The notes: generated from the letters alone by a model not told the origin. Positions 10,341 to 23,526 are shown, counted from the first letter of the stretch. The stretch is 64,000 nt of DNA from Neurospora tetraspora (GCF_033439725.1 NW_026944388.1:3348001-3412000); one strand, 5' to 3'. Made by a program: numbers and translations.

Positions 10341-13300
10341 TCACTCCTTGTTGATGTTTCCCATTCTCCTCGACATGCTAAGAAAAGTGTTAGTATCAAC
10401 ATCATCACCTGAGAGAGAAGAGTAAGGGAGACTTACAAATCATAGAAAGCAAACTGGCTAGGCGAGCTGCCAAACTCATAGACGAAGCGACTGGCGAGGT
10501 AGCTGCCAAAGATGGCCCTCAGGTACGAATCCGGAACACGCTCAATGATGGTATCGAGGCCGACCTTGTTGATGAGAAGGTTGGGCAAGGCATCGGCGAG
10601 GACGGACCTGCGAATCTTCTCGTTGTCCCAGAGCTCAGAGCGCTGGAGATCCTCGTCAAGAGAGGTGATGGCCAATGACAGCTTGTCAGAGAGAACAGAT
10701 CGAGGAAGGCCAGTCTGCTCGTGTTCGCGCCAGATGGCCTCGAACTCGAGGCGGGCGTTGTCCTGGATTTTGTTCTGCACTTCCTTGACATAGGCCTTGT
10801 AAAACTCGGGCGCATTGCCGCGGGAATCGTGGCACATGTGGGTAACGAAGCCCTTGTCGTCAAAGCTAAGGGAGGCAAGGACCTCGAGCGATGAGCTGGT
10901 GACACCACCCTTGTTGGCGCTGGCATCCTTGTAAACGATGCAGCCGGCCTCCTCGAGCCTGAGCTTGGCATCCTGAGTGATGAAAAGGTTGGCACCCTCC
11001 ACAATGTATGGAATTGTAGACTTTCCATCCTTGATGAGCTTGTTCACTGAGGAGAGATCGATCGACTCGGGACGGCCACCGCAAGGCACGAACATGTCAG
11101 TGATACCAGTGTCGCGAAGATGATAGGTGTTACGGAATGCAGTGCCGTTGTACACCACCTCTCCGTTGGGGAGTGTAACGTTGGTATCGTCGCAAAGCAC
11201 ACGATAACCATCCTTGGAAAGCTTGGAGATGTCGAAGTTCGAGATCATAGCTCGAGCCTTGGCAAGGCGGCGCAACTCATCCATGTCAATGCCGTTGGGG
11301 TCGCAGAGAACACCGGATCCGTCAACAATAGCAGTGTATGTCTCGTTGCTGAGCAGAATCTCGTTGCTGCCAAGATCACCATCGGGACCACCAGTCTGCA
11401 TCTTCCTGATCTTGGAGGGATCAAGCTCAAGCTTGCGGTAAATACCCTTGACGTACTCACGGACCGACAAGGTTGTCATGCCATAGGAGTCGTGCGGGAT
11501 ACCACCAAGACGAGGCGACTTGCCGGTGAAGAAGGACTTCCACCAAGGAGCGCCGCGAGCCCGGGCATGCTCAGTGGCCCAGTCAACAAGGTCAGCAGTG
11601 TTCTCGTCCGGTCCCATGAACAGAATCTCCTCCTTGCCATAGAGATCGACAATGGGATTCTTGATGCCAGGTGAGTCAGCCTTCAGAAGAAGGTCAAGGA
11701 TACTATCGATGTACTTCTCAAAGGCCTCGCGGTGCCTATCTTGCTGCTTGGGGTCAAGGAGAATGACACCCTTCGATCCGCCCTCCGGAATATCCTTGTT
11801 CTTGCGCTGCTGGGTGCTGGCAAGGCCGTAGTTCTCATCAAAGAGATTGCGGGCATTGATCTGGTAGGCCTCCTTGCTTCGAGACTTGACAATACGAATA
11901 CCGCCACGTGCAATATCCTTGAAGCGGAGGTGGAAACCACGCGACTCGGAAGTGATGACGAGGAACATGCCGTACAACGGCTTGGGATACTCGACTTCCG
12001 GAAGGAACGAGGGGTCAAGCCGGAAGCTCAGAGCGACCTTGGTGGGAGTGAAGAAGTTGGTCTTGAGGACTGCATTGTTAAAGACACGGAAAGCAGTCAT
12101 GACCATTTCCTCGTGCTCGTTAGAGACGTCCTTGGTGATCTTCTCCTTAAGCTTGGCATCAGAGAGGACCTCCATGGCAGGCGTGGGCGCAACGAGGTGG
12201 CGATCATAATCGTTGCCGACTCGAAGGTGAACGCTGGCGAATGAAGCGTAGAGAGCGCGCACAAGCTGTGGGTGGGAGCTGATGATCTCAAGAATGTAGT
12301 CAGGCGTAAAGGTCTCGGTACGCAGACGCTTCTTCATCTTGGAGAGAATCTCAACATGCGAGTTGTTCTTGGGGTCGAGGGCTGCGATGAGCGAAGTGTA
12401 CTCTGTTCCAAGGCGGTTCAAGAAATGCTGGACGAATACCCAGACGCAGTGGGCATAGATGGTCTCCTGCAGACTGAGTTCACCAGAGGCAAACATGTTG
12501 TGGAACTTGTTCTGGGGAAGGCAGTACAGCAAGGAAATTTCCTTGGTGATCTGGTGAATAGACTGCTCAAGAGGAGGGTGCTTGCCGTCGATGTTCGCAG
12601 CAGGGCGCAGATAGATACTCATGACGGTAATACCGTTGGAGAACTGCTCAACGTACTTGCGAGAGCTTGTGACGCCGTAGTAGTGGTAAAGGTCGCTGAG
12701 GGCGCTGAAGATTCCCTTTGCTGTTCGAGAGCGGAAGGCAACTACCAGTCTCATTTCCTCCGAGCCCTCAATGTCGAAAACCTCAATGACGGGGCCATGT
12801 CGGCTCACAGCAACCTGGATAATGTCCTGGTAGATCTGCTTGGTGTTCTTGGTCGCCTTGGCAAGGAACATGCGGTCGCTGATAACTTCCAGGCGAGTTT
12901 CCTTGGGGTCGGCGTTGGAATCAACGAACAGACACTGATAGACAAAGTAGCAACGAAGAGCTGCCTTGGAGTTCTCCCTCTGTCCCAGGACACCGGGGGA
13001 TCTGAAAGTCTCGACACGGAAGCGCTTCGAGGTATCGTCGCCATCCAAGTACTTGGACTCTAGTCTGTGCTCATATCGCGGGCCGTCGAAGGAGGTCATG
13101 CCGGGTTCGCTTGTGTCGATGTAAATGGCGTGGTCTGAGGCTTCCATGTCCAGTCTGATCTCTTCCCGCTTGTCCTCGCGAGAAAAAGCAGCAACCTTGG
13201 CCGCATAAAGGGATGTGATGTGATTCGCAACCACCTGAGGGTTTTCTAGTTGGAAGTAGACGTCGTCAATGCCAAGCTCATTATAGAACCAAGCAACCTG

Positions 13301-13735
13301 AGCGTCCACCAGAGTCTCGGGAATCCAGCCGCCCCGGACAATGATATCCTTGACTGAAATGGATGTCAGTAAATGTTATAGCGCAGTTTATGATTGGAAA
13401 TACCAACCTTGCTGCATCTGCTCTGCCTTTCCCTGGAAGACAGGGGCAACATATCCAACGGTCGCGGAGCGGAGCACTCTGTGCCCGTTGCCGTTCACCT
13501 TGGGATAGCTGACATGAGTCGGCTGAGGAGAAGGATGTCTGGGGGTCTGATCTTTGAGGTGGTCAACCAGCTTGTGGGTCGGGACATGGGTTGAAGGAGA
13601 ATCCATCATGGTATCGCCTGAGGACTCGAAAAGTTCGGGGAAACTAGACATGGGGAGGTCAGTTTGAATGGTCAAGCCAGATGCTTTGCGCTTGTAGCCC
13701 TCAGGGCTTGGGAGGGGGACGACTACGTCCGCCAT
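10341..13735 (-). CDS. gdh-1: NAD-specific glutamate dehydrogenase (large type), three exons
   Basis: Catabolic enzyme converting glutamate and NAD+ to 2-oxoglutarate, ammonium and NADH. My exon model on the minus strand is 13735-13408, 13353-10437 and 10377-10341, joining to 1,093 residues, right for the ~115-kDa fungal class. Intron 1 (13407-13354) has a TACTGAC branch site. Intron 2 (10436-10378) has donor GTAAGT, branch TACTAAC and acceptor TTAG; it removes the apparent stop at 10433 and adds a last exon encoding MSRRMGNINKE. The GGSKGVILLDP segment and the preceding KNKDIPE carry the substrate/catalytic-lysine region. The start is the first ATG giving MADVVVPLPSPEG; upstream codons lie in the leader. 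The leader at about 13800-13850 is CT-rich in the sense direction. Neurospora calls the NAD enzyme gdh-1; the symbol rests on that knowledge. Confidence 0.95.
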
Positions 13736-16700
13736 GGCGATTGGAGTGAGGCCACAAAAGCCACCCAGGCTAGAATCAATGTGTGTAGAATAAGGTGTAC
13801 AGGAACACATGGGGAAACAACAAAGAAGAAGAGAACGATGAGGCTCCCAGAAGGGGGTTTTGTAGGGTATTCATGGTGCAATGACAGCCGTTGGCCTTTC
13901 ATCTCGACCGTGGTATGACCGATATCAGAAAGCTCAACGTGAAAGACAAGAATAACCAGAACATGGAAGGTCCCGTATCAGGTCAAACAGGTCAAGCCCC
14001 CGGGATCGGATAAGCCAGGTCGGCCACATATCGTGGCACAGCCATGAGCCAGGGAAGGGAGAAAGGATGACACGGCAAGGTGGCATTGATAACGGCAAGA
14101 CAAACTCGATGCCGCCAAATTGGGACGGCAGTAAAAACGAGCGCGTTTCGTTTTGTTTTGCGGGAGTGTAAGCTCCGGCATGCGAGTTTGTGCTCACCGC
14201 TCCTGAAGCCATGCTTTTGTGTTTCCTCTCGTGCTGATAAGAGAAATACACACCCTTTTGAGGGCGTATGCGAGGGAGAGCGGTACGTACCTGGTCAGAA
14301 CTTTGCTTGACAGTCGAGATTATCCGCCTAGGCAGATAAAGGGATTGGCAAGTTCAAAGTAGCACAGATACTTGCGCTTAGGTGCTGGTGCTGGGGCGAC
14401 AGGTATCCGTGTGTATGAGGACCTGTGCTATTTCGAGAAGTTCACAGGCGTCGGTATGGCGATGCTGTGATGCTCTGATGCTGCTCGCTGGCGGGGCGAT
14501 AGATGAATGGTACCTGGAGGGGCAAGGACCAAAAGCGAGATGCAACGGTCCAGCGATAAGGGTAAATTTGTCTCGGAGGTTTCGAGAGACAAAGAGGACG
14601 AGTGTGAAAAGCCGTCAAAGGTATTTTGTTGACAGCAATGCCTAGATTCCTGTTGGCCTGTTAGAACGTGGCTTTCAAGACTGACGAGATAACACGATGC
14701 GCATTGTGAAAGGAATTGTGGCCAGGAGCCCTCAATGGTGAGCCACTTAAATGGCTGGTTTCCATGGCGAATTGGCAAAGTTCCCAATCCATCTCCAATC
14801 CCTCTTTCCTGATCGACTCATCCTTTCCGTCCGGCCGCCAATGGGAACGCTGACAGGATTCGAATGAGGATCGGGAGAGGTTGCAATCAGAGAAGGAGCA
14901 GCCCGGGTACGAAATACTGCGTATTCCATAGTACAGATGATACCAGGATTCATCCCAACATCCAGAGATACGGGACTCGCTTTGCACGCCAGATATCACC
15001 CCGAGCAAGAACTCAGGCAACACGCGGCCTTGGCATCCCAGCCTTCGTCGGTGGTATATAATGCGAGCTTCCGCCTTGCCGCGCAAAGGCTGAATTCCCA
15101 AGAGATAAGGGAAATAGGGGCAGGGAAGGAATATTCGGATGGAAACATGAAGGTGGTGGGACAGAGGGACAAGATCCAGGGGAGATCGGTATTCGGGGGA
15201 CGTGACAGGAAAGTGTTCCTGGAAGGGCAGTGTAGTGGTTGCAGCGGCAATGGTGGTAAACCGTGCTGAGTGGTTCAGGGGTGGCCCAAGGATACATTGG
15301 TCGTGTCGACGTCACCCAAGGGTAATTGCTAGTGTTATATAGAGGTAATCGCCCTGACATCTCCGCCAAGGGTATTTTTCCAGGTAAAAGGGAAAAATGC
15401 CACCTACCAAAATGGACCGGAGTGAGGATATTCGGCCGAGTCTGTTGCACAGAGATAAGACCGGTTTGTTTGTTTGGCTGGAATACAGCTAGGGGTTTCG
15501 TCGGTTGGCGGCTTGATATGGAGGTGTTAGAGACCTAGTCGAAGCGAATCCGCCGAGAATGGAACAACAGGCCAAGGCTTATAACAAAAGCTGACAGAAA
15601 GAGGGCCTGGAGTTGTTGACCTTTGATCAAGGGATGAAGTGTGTGTATTAAGTATAGTCTTTGAACTCAAGCCTTGTAACTGTTGGCTGACGGGGTGGGC
15701 GTCCCAGAGCTCTTTATATGTCTGCACAGTTCCGGCTTATTGGCTTCATCCGTCAATCCATGTTGCTGCAACAAGTGACCTCTAGAGTTGGGGATGGGAC
15801 TGGAGCTTTACCAGGATGGAAGCCATAGACCGTCGATGGGCCGTGATGGACCCGACCGACATTGACGATGGCTTGTTGACTTGGCTAGAGAGGTAGCGAA
15901 AGTAGCTCCCAGGTACCTTCCTGACTGTCTTCACGATGTGCCATGTCGTCAAGAAGGAATGGATGAGTTGCTAACTCTTTCCCCAGAATCCAAAGAGTCC
16001 CAATGAAGGGTTTGGGGTCCGTACAGGTACGTACCTGGTTGTGGGCCTTTCTCGCTCTGCCCGCCAACCGAATTCGCCGGACTGCCCACTTGCTGGCCCG
16101 TGCTGATTGGGTCACAGGATCGGTACCTGAACGGATGGCCGGGGTTTCCCTCGTTTCTATTTGCAGTCAAGGTACGGGGTACGTACCTCTCCCTCAGTGG
16201 GGCACCCCTTCTCCTTCCCCAGAAAAGCGGCTATTCGAGGTTTTCCAGTTGGCCTTGACCACTTCTAGCTTTCTTTCTCTCCGTCGTATCGTCAATGTCG
16301 CCATCCAATTTATGGCTGAGCAAAACCTTTGAACTGAAGCCGAAGCCGTCGTGACTCCTCTTCGTGCCCTTCTGCCGTCTTCACTTTCATCAACGCACGC
16401 AACTCTTTCGTGCGGTACAGCGCTTCCACTTGCTGTATGAGGACTCGTGGCCATGTGCATGTTACCGGTAAGTGACTTCCATACGGGAGCACCCCTGGGC
16501 TTTGATGCTTGTCAAATGGTCAACTGGTCGAATATTTTCTCCAAAAAAGCAAAACATTGCAGGCACTGTTCACCATGATTTTCCCGCTTCTCACCACAGC
16601 ACAAACGAGCACGTTCTGGAAGCAAGCGTTCAGGTTTTCTGGTGCAGTTTGCCCCGTCGGTACCCAGTGTCGTAATGTACACCGTGCGAAGTTGGGTGTC

Positions 16701-19118
16701 ATTGGTGGGGATCACGACATTTGCCTCTCAGCTTAGGGGGCTCGGTGGGCATCTGGGAAAGGAGACAAAGAGGTACCTCCACAGTATTCGATGCTTCGTA
16801 TCCCGGATTCTCTGCTGGATGGCAGCTGGACGGGAAGAGATTTTTGCATCGCATGCAGCCCTGTAGAAGCACTATACCGTAGTGAGATGGAGGCAGACTT
16901 AGACAGTAGGTGGTGCTGCCGGTGGATTTCGTCAACATCGATCATGTTGTGTGACGGCGTGCTTCTTTACCGCCTCTTGGCTTGGCCATTGAGAATTCAG
17001 CGAGCCAAGAAACGCTTACTGGCATCATAACCGTGTATACTGGCCTCATCGGTGTTCTGGAGCCTCTAATCGTCGTCAAATTGTGAAAATTTTGTTTCAA
17101 ACAAGCTGGTCCCGTGATGGCCCCCAGTACGTAAAAGTTGGAGAAGTTGGAGCTCCCTGGTGGCCTGTACTCCGCGATTACCTCCCTGTTTCTCCAGACG
17201 TCGGGACCCACGGCGGCTGCTGAGTGGTTGTCCCGCCGGTTTTCATTACCCCCAGCTTTTCCAAAACCCGTACTTCTTTAGGCCGGTCTGTGTGTGCTGG
17301 AGACGCCATCAAGTAATCTGGGGGTAATAGAAACTATCTGGCGCTCCATCTCGAGTCGCACGGGATCCTGGAGTTGGCTCTTATTGCAGGACTAGTAAGC
17401 CCAAAACTTGCGCGCTTGGTATGGAGTCAACGAGGTTCCGTATGGGGATCTCCGCCTACCACAGCTCTCTTTCTAGGCTTGACCGCTGATATGCCGTAAC
17501 GGCCCCCGGGGATTACGACAGCCTCTACCTTCCGGATCGCCTACCGAGGAGGGGCAAGTCTTGCCCCTGGTGACACCGTCGCGGCACCGTCGCTTCCGAG
17601 CTGCGAGCTGCGCTTGCGGGAAGGCTGGCGGGCTGGCGGAATCCATTGGGGCTGCTGTCAGGGACGAAAGTTCTGTTGATCTCGTGCCTCATCGACAGGC
17701 TTGACAGGGCGCTGTGAAATTCGACCAAAACAGACCTGACGGGTCACGGGAGCTTGGCTTCAGGAATTTTGGCCGGCCGTTGGCATTGTCCAATCCCGCC
17801 AAGCAGGGGCAATCCAGGCTTTTTCCCCAGACCCAACATCCTGGCCCGCCAATCCAAACATTGCAACTGCTGATACTCAGACTTCAGGTTCCCCTGACTC
17901 TGAGACAGCTTCTCAATGTTGAGAAAATGTACAGCTCAGCTCAGTGTTCGACACGAAACGAGACGGGGAGCACCGCCACGGGTCGAATCCACAACGTTCA
18001 AGCATGCTACCGAGAGGAACAAGCGATGTCCCTCGTGTCTCATTGTCCATACCGTTGCTTCATTCAAGCTTTGCTCAGCTGATCAAAGACTTGTTTCCCA
18101 CGGTAAACATTCCGATCTGCTGATCTATCCGAGAGAACCGTCGTGGGTCTGTCTTACGGTGTATACCCCTAAAGAGTCAATCACCTTTGGCGTCTCGTTT
18201 GTCGTTTTTGTTGAGTCTTCAAGGGGCTTGCAGTTCAGGTATCGTAGTCCCTTTTCCAAAACCTTCTGGCCTTGAAAAGCATGCACCGGCAAGTTGTCCT
18301 TAAAACCAAGAACAATGGAGGCACGCATATGGCAGAATCTCTGGGCTTTTAGAAGTTGTCGTTACTTTCTGCGAACAGGCCGTGAATCGCGCTGGCACTT
18401 TCTCACATGGCAAGGCGCCACCGATGATGCACCTATTGCGGAATGCGGAGACGATGACGCTGATGCTGTGGAGAGGTGAGGGCTTTCGAATTCCAACTTG
18501 GCTCTCGAGTTCACGAGACTTGAACCCTCGCATGGTGAAGCTTGCGTGCATTGAACGCAGTGCTTGGAGTTTCCATCGAGTTGGAGGTGATCGTCCTGCT
18601 GGAGGCACATGTTTTCCAGGTGTTGACCGTCAAATCTTGGGGTACCTAGGCGGTGAAACAACTGCAAAGCCGCGGACTGGTGCCTCTTGCATGAGAGAAT
18701 TCACCACGTGGGTTTCATATCCTTCGTCGTCGTCTCTTGTAGATTGGCGGGCGGGAAGTTTTGGTGACAGACGCTTGACAACTGACAGCGTTCCATTGAG
18801 ATCGGGGGGAAATTGATGGAGACCGGAATCTTTTTATGGTTCAGGCCTTGGAGGTCTGCCCCACCGTTCAGGAGTCCCGTCAGTCCGTCACAAACGACGG
18901 GAACAGTTGGTGCGGGACGGTGAGGGGCACCCACGGGCCACGCCAGCCGTTGGCAGCGGGAAAGGTGGGGCATGTTGTTTCCTCTTTGAGAAGAGACGAT
19001 TGGACCCTCCACTATCGATAGCGACGATGCAAGAGCCTCTCACAACTTCATGGCTGCTTCATCGTGGTCCACCAACAACGACAACCATCCCACCAACTCA
19101 CCCACCAAGTGGAAAAAC
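13736..19118. other. Long divergent intergenic region between glutamate dehydrogenase and kynureninase genes
   Basis: About 5.4 kb between two genes transcribed away from each other, so it must hold both promoters. No reading frame in it resembles a known protein. The palindrome GGTACGTACC occurs three times (14282-14291, 16026-16035, 16178-16187) and plain GGTACC words recur around 15.9-16.8 kb and at 18.6 kb. A small unrecognised gene cannot be excluded. Confidence 0.55.
14282..16187. promoter_or_regulatory. Three copies of the palindrome GGTACGTACC upstream of gdh-1
   Basis: Exact copies at 14282-14291, 16026-16035 and 16178-16187. The first two extend to the same 14 bases (GGTACGTACCTGGT). 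They lie 0.55-2.45 kb upstream of the glutamate dehydrogenase start codon. A role as protein-binding sites is only a guess; GTAC-rich words also occur elsewhere in the window's non-coding DNA. Confidence 0.3.
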
Positions 19119-20676
19119 ATGAGTACCGCAGCGGTTCAAGACGCCCGGAAGCAGGCTGAGGCTCTGGACAATGAGGACCCCATCGCCTTCGTCCGCGATG
19201 AGTTCAACATTCCTACCAAGGCCCAAATAGCGAGCTCCCGCTTGGCCGACTCTCACCTAGGTTTGATCGCCAACCATGAACAAGAGAAGTCCCGCTGAGG
19301 CACACCAAGATGGGGGCTAATGCTCGGTTCTAGCCGCCTTGCCAGAGTCCGAGGACGATACCAAGTGCATTTACCTCTGCGGCAATTCGCTGGGTGTGCA
19401 ACCCAAGAGAACAGTCACTCGTCTCAATCAGTATCTCACCACATGGGCCACTCAAGGAGTGCAGGGCCATTTCAAGCCTCTTGAAGAGTCCCCTCTTCCG
19501 ACGTGGCTTGATGCCGATGCCAAAGCTGCAGAGCTTATTGCTCCCGTTGTTGGTGCCGACGTTTCCGAGGTGGCTGTCATGCAGACCCTGACTGCCAACA
19601 TCCACCTTTTGATGTCTGCCTTTTACCGCCCCGATATCAATGGTCGTCACAAGATCATCTTAGAGAACAAGGCTTTCCCTAGTGACCATGTAAACAACCC
19701 CTCCTTTCAGGCGCCTGTCAGACTGGTAGCGGGATGACTGACAGAATAGTTCTAGTTCGCGGTCGAGACCCAAATTCGCCATCATGGCTTGTCTACTGAA
19801 AAGTCCATGGTTCTGATAGAGTCATCCTCCAAGGACAACATCATCACCACCGAGGAAATCTTGTCCGTAATCTCGGCCCATGCTGACAGCACAGCTCTAC
19901 TCTTGCTCCCCGGTATCCAATACTACACTGGTCAGTTGCTTGACATTCCCGCCATCACAGCTTTTGCCCATGAGCACGGCATATTTGTCATCTGGGATCT
20001 CGCCCACGCGGTAGGTAACGTGCCACTGTATCTCCACGACTGGGGAGTAGATGCGGCGGCTTGGTGCAGCTACAAGTACCTCAATGGCGGCCCTGGATGT
20101 ATCGGCGGCCTGTTCGTCCACACCAACAACAGCGTCGTGACCAAGGAGATCACGGACGAGAAACCTGAGGAGGGCTACAATAACCGCTTGGCGGGCTGGT
20201 GGGGCAATGACAAGAAGACGAGGTTTGTCATGGCCAACAAGTTCCACCCCGTGGCCGGTGCGGCCGGCTTCCAGTTGAGCAACCCTAGCATTCTGGACAT
20301 TACCAGTCTGAGCGCCTCCTTGGAGATTTTCCAGGAGGCTGGCGGCATGGAAGCGCTGAGGAGCAAATCCCTCAAGCTGACCAACTTCCTCGAAGCCACT
20401 CTCGGTCAGATGAAGGAGGAAGACCGAGCTCACTTCCGTATCATCACCCCTTCCAAGCCAGAGGAAAGAGGCGCGCAGCTGAGTCTCATGCTCTCCGACG
20501 GGCTCCTAGATACCGTCATGAAGGAGCTCGAGGCACGCGGAGTTATCGTTGACGAGCGGAGGCCCAATGTCATCCGGGTCGCACCGGCTCCGTTGTATAA
20601 CACATTTAGCGACTGCGTACAGTTCGTAGAAGCCTTCTCGGCGGCGCTGGAGGTGGCCACCAAGCGCGCACTTTAA
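19119..20676 (+). CDS. bna5: Kynureninase, three exons
   Basis: PLP enzyme of the kynurenine pathway, hydrolysing kynurenine or 3-hydroxykynurenine to (hydroxy)anthranilate and alanine for tryptophan degradation and NAD synthesis. Exons: 19119-19260, 19334-19689, 19756-20676, joining in frame to 472 residues, the usual length. Intron 1 (73 nt) ends CTAATG..TTCTAG; intron 2 (66 nt) has donor GTAAAC, branch CTGAC and acceptor TTCTAG. The joint restores the conserved AFPSDH-F-A-V-E stretch. The IYLCGNSLG motif near the N-terminus and the PLP-lysine motif CSYKYLNGG (Lys ~273) are present. I chose the ATG at 19119 (MSTAAVQDARKQ); an in-frame ATG at 19050 would add 23 low-complexity residues. What looks at first like a frame-broken gene is fully explained by two introns. 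Confidence 0.93.
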
Positions 20677-23526
20677 GTGGCTAGGCCCTTCTTCGTTCGT
20701 GTATACAAAGTCACATGCTCCGTTATTTTTTTTTCTCCCGCCCCCCGAATCTGTGAATAATGGAAACTGAGATCTGACCAGTCGGGCAAGTTGTTGCAAA
20801 ACCCATGCAGGTTTAGTCGACCCCGCAAAATGATGAGCGAGTGAGAAAGTGGTTCCAACTGTTCGGGAACCGAGTGTGACTTTCTTCGGATGGGTATTAC
20901 ATCCGGATGCCTTGGGCGAGAAGCAGGAGATTTCGGTGGGCACACCGAGCACATGGACAGACAGCCTTACGTTTTTGTAAACCATGCTATTGGTGGCTAG
21001 GTCTGCTCAGGAACGATGTAGTTGTGGTCAATACATGCCGTGCCATAATTCGGTACTTGTGGTCCCGGGTCAGAATTGGATATGCTAAACGCAGACCATT
21101 ACAACTGACCAACTACAATATTCGAGATCAGCGTTCATTCCCTTTGGTGGTCCAAACATCTCTGATTCCCAGTATCAATCCGGACCAAGCACTCTTTCCA
21201 TTTCAGCCATACTCCCTGTGTCTCGGAATCTTCGGTCAAACTTCACTGCTCTCATGAGGCCAAATGTTGACGATTCAAGAGACAAGTCACGACAGTATAT
21301 GTCATAGCCCGAGATATCCCCCGAACTATCAAGAACTCCCACCGTCAAACACCGTCCCATAACATCATGATCAAGACCAACAGCCCTACACTAATGAGCT
21401 GCCAAAAGCCAAAATGAAGAGCATGGTCTCTGAGCAAAGAGTACCAGAGCTGAGGTTCCGAGAGCCCATATCCTCTTAATTGCTGACTTTTGCATACCGT
21501 AAAGTAGCCGTCGTTCCTTATCCAACAAGAAATCAGTGATTCATCCTCGTCATACTTACCTACTACAATCGCGCAACTCAGTCTAATTCGCAACTCGAAC
21601 TCGCATCATAGCCAACAGGACTGACTGAACAGATGGTCAACAGCAGATTGACCATGACCACATACATGTAGGTACTCTAGGATTTCGGACCTCCGTAGTC
21701 CGCACGGTACCTACCGAAACGAGTTATCACAAGCATATAGAGATGACGACACTCGAATGCATAGGAGACATAAGATTCGCTTATGCCACCCTATTTTACG
21801 AGCTCTTCATAGAGTGAGTGTACCCATGATTTTCACTTTGCCACTCACTGATTTCCAGAAAATAAAAACAAGAAAGGTATTTGGCTACAACAAAAAAGGC
21901 TCATACTTGGCGATCGCCGTTCAATAACCCAATACTGACATGCCCATGTGGCATACCGTATAATCTCGCGAGATTCGCCAAATACAATGTGCAGAAAAGG
22001 AAGGGTTGAAGGTCTGCCAGTTGCATTTGGCGGCCGTCAATGAGCATGTACGTGGTTGTCGGACACCTTTAACCCTGCATTGTCTTTGGCGAATTTCGCG
22101 AGATTATACGGTAGTAACAGAACCGGCCCCGGTTCCACGACATTTGTTGTCCTCGTGTGATGTGCACAGGACCCTTCCTTCTCTTCGGACTCAAGCCCCC
22201 TAAACAAACGGAAACTCGGAGAGCATCAAGTAATGGTATGGTTAAAAACCACCATCGGAGAGTTGAGAATCCGAGGAGTGAGGGCTTACACCAGGGGTTT
22301 GTCACTCTGATAGGTATGCTGTATGGTAGGTGACGCGAGTCCCGGTCATTCGATTTCGGCGTGGCAACAAGATGGGGGAGTACCTATTCAGTATAGACCT
22401 GGGAGCAACTATTTCCGTTTCATACGTAATGGGCCTGATAAGTAGTCAGTTAGGTGGATTGGTGTAACAAGCATGAAGTTCCGTTCTAGATACCGCTACC
22501 GCTCTCTCTGTGGCGGAAGGTGAGAGACTACCCAGGTGTGTCTTATGACCCTTGTACTTCGGCCTCCGGATTACCTGGCTAGGTTATGCCGATGCTCTAC
22601 TATCGCTACCTATGTTTGGTCAATGCTATGCCCTGCTCCTGGGTTTCTGATGAGTCTGTGACTGGAAGGTCGCTGAAGTCTGAATATGGGAAACCCCTTA
22701 TTTGCGAAGCAAGAGCCAAGTGTCTTAAACGAGGGATGGATATGGTCGCTGGAAAGTCTCACAGGATGTGGTTTCTGCTTCCTTTTGGCTTAATAAATGG
22801 TTCCCGTATTCCCAACATACAGTTTTAACCTTGCGCCACTGGAGGAAGACGTTGATAGAAACAGAGATCAATACCAAGGTCGAAACGGACAGGTCAACAT
22901 GAACACGAACAACCGAGTTGGAGCATTTGGCGGCTTGCCTTTTTTGTCTACCTCCAAAGTGTATATATTCTGACCTTGACTTTACGTCAACGTAGGGCGG
23001 GCGCTGATCATTCTGGGCGAGACAGTTCATCGACTAATCTTCCCATCAAGCCTGGCATCAGCCTCGAATGGCCATAGTAATGAAGTCAAGTCGGCTGGTA
23101 GAAGCGGGTAACGAGCCTATTCTCAGCCATCAGTTCACATGATACCATTCACAACGACACAACTGCTTGCGCTCTGGGTGACGTCAAATTGGTCTGGTAT
23201 CATTTCATATCTTCTGTCCGTGCAGTGCTGTCCCATATCTCAGAGACAACAAAAACGATGAGAGGCCAACGGCTTGGCTTTCCTCATCACAACGCCGTTC
23301 CCGTCCGTTGTTTGTATGTCCAGTGGTAGTAGATGCCTGGTTTTCGTAGTGTGTGCCTTGACAAGCAAGCCGCGTTTGTATTTTCACTAGCCTGGGTTGG
23401 TTGCTAGCAGAAAACCCGCTGACCAAAGAAAGCAGAACCCATTTCCCATTGAGACCGCCTTGAGATGCTCCCAAAATCACACATGACGAAAAAAGTGCCC
23501 CCTTATGACGATGAAGACAGGAAGAT
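20677..23526. other. Intergenic region between kynureninase and eL32 genes
   Basis: About 2.85 kb between convergent genes. It contains the MITE-like element described separately at 21956-22111. Otherwise I see only short, unconvincing reading frames. Confidence 0.55.
21956..22111. mobile_element. MITE-like element with 34-bp terminal inverted repeats and flanking TA
   Basis: The left arm, 21956-21989, begins CCGTATAATCTCGCGAGATT. The right arm, 22078-22111, is its reverse complement with 32 of 34 positions matching. A TA dinucleotide flanks each end (21954-21955 and 22112-22113), as expected for a target-site duplication of the Tc1/mariner type. Further imperfect complementarity continues inward (a GGGTT.AAGG segment on each side). 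The 156-bp element has no coding capacity, so it would be non-autonomous. Small TA-flanked inverted-repeat elements such as Guest are known in Neurospora; I cannot say from memory whether this one belongs to that family. Confidence 0.7.

Noticed and set aside
12272-13063. 263-codon plus-strand frame opposite glutamate dehydrogenase
   Set aside because: Shadow of the GC-rich third positions of the real gene; the sequence resembles no family.
14661-15101. 146-codon minus-strand frame in the gdh-1 upstream region
   Set aside because: No family resemblance, no splice-supported extension and no leader-like sequence; treated as chance.
19119-20676. Kynureninase as a pseudogene with frame breaks
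   Set aside because: Two introns with proper donor, branch and acceptor sites restore a full-length, in-frame protein.
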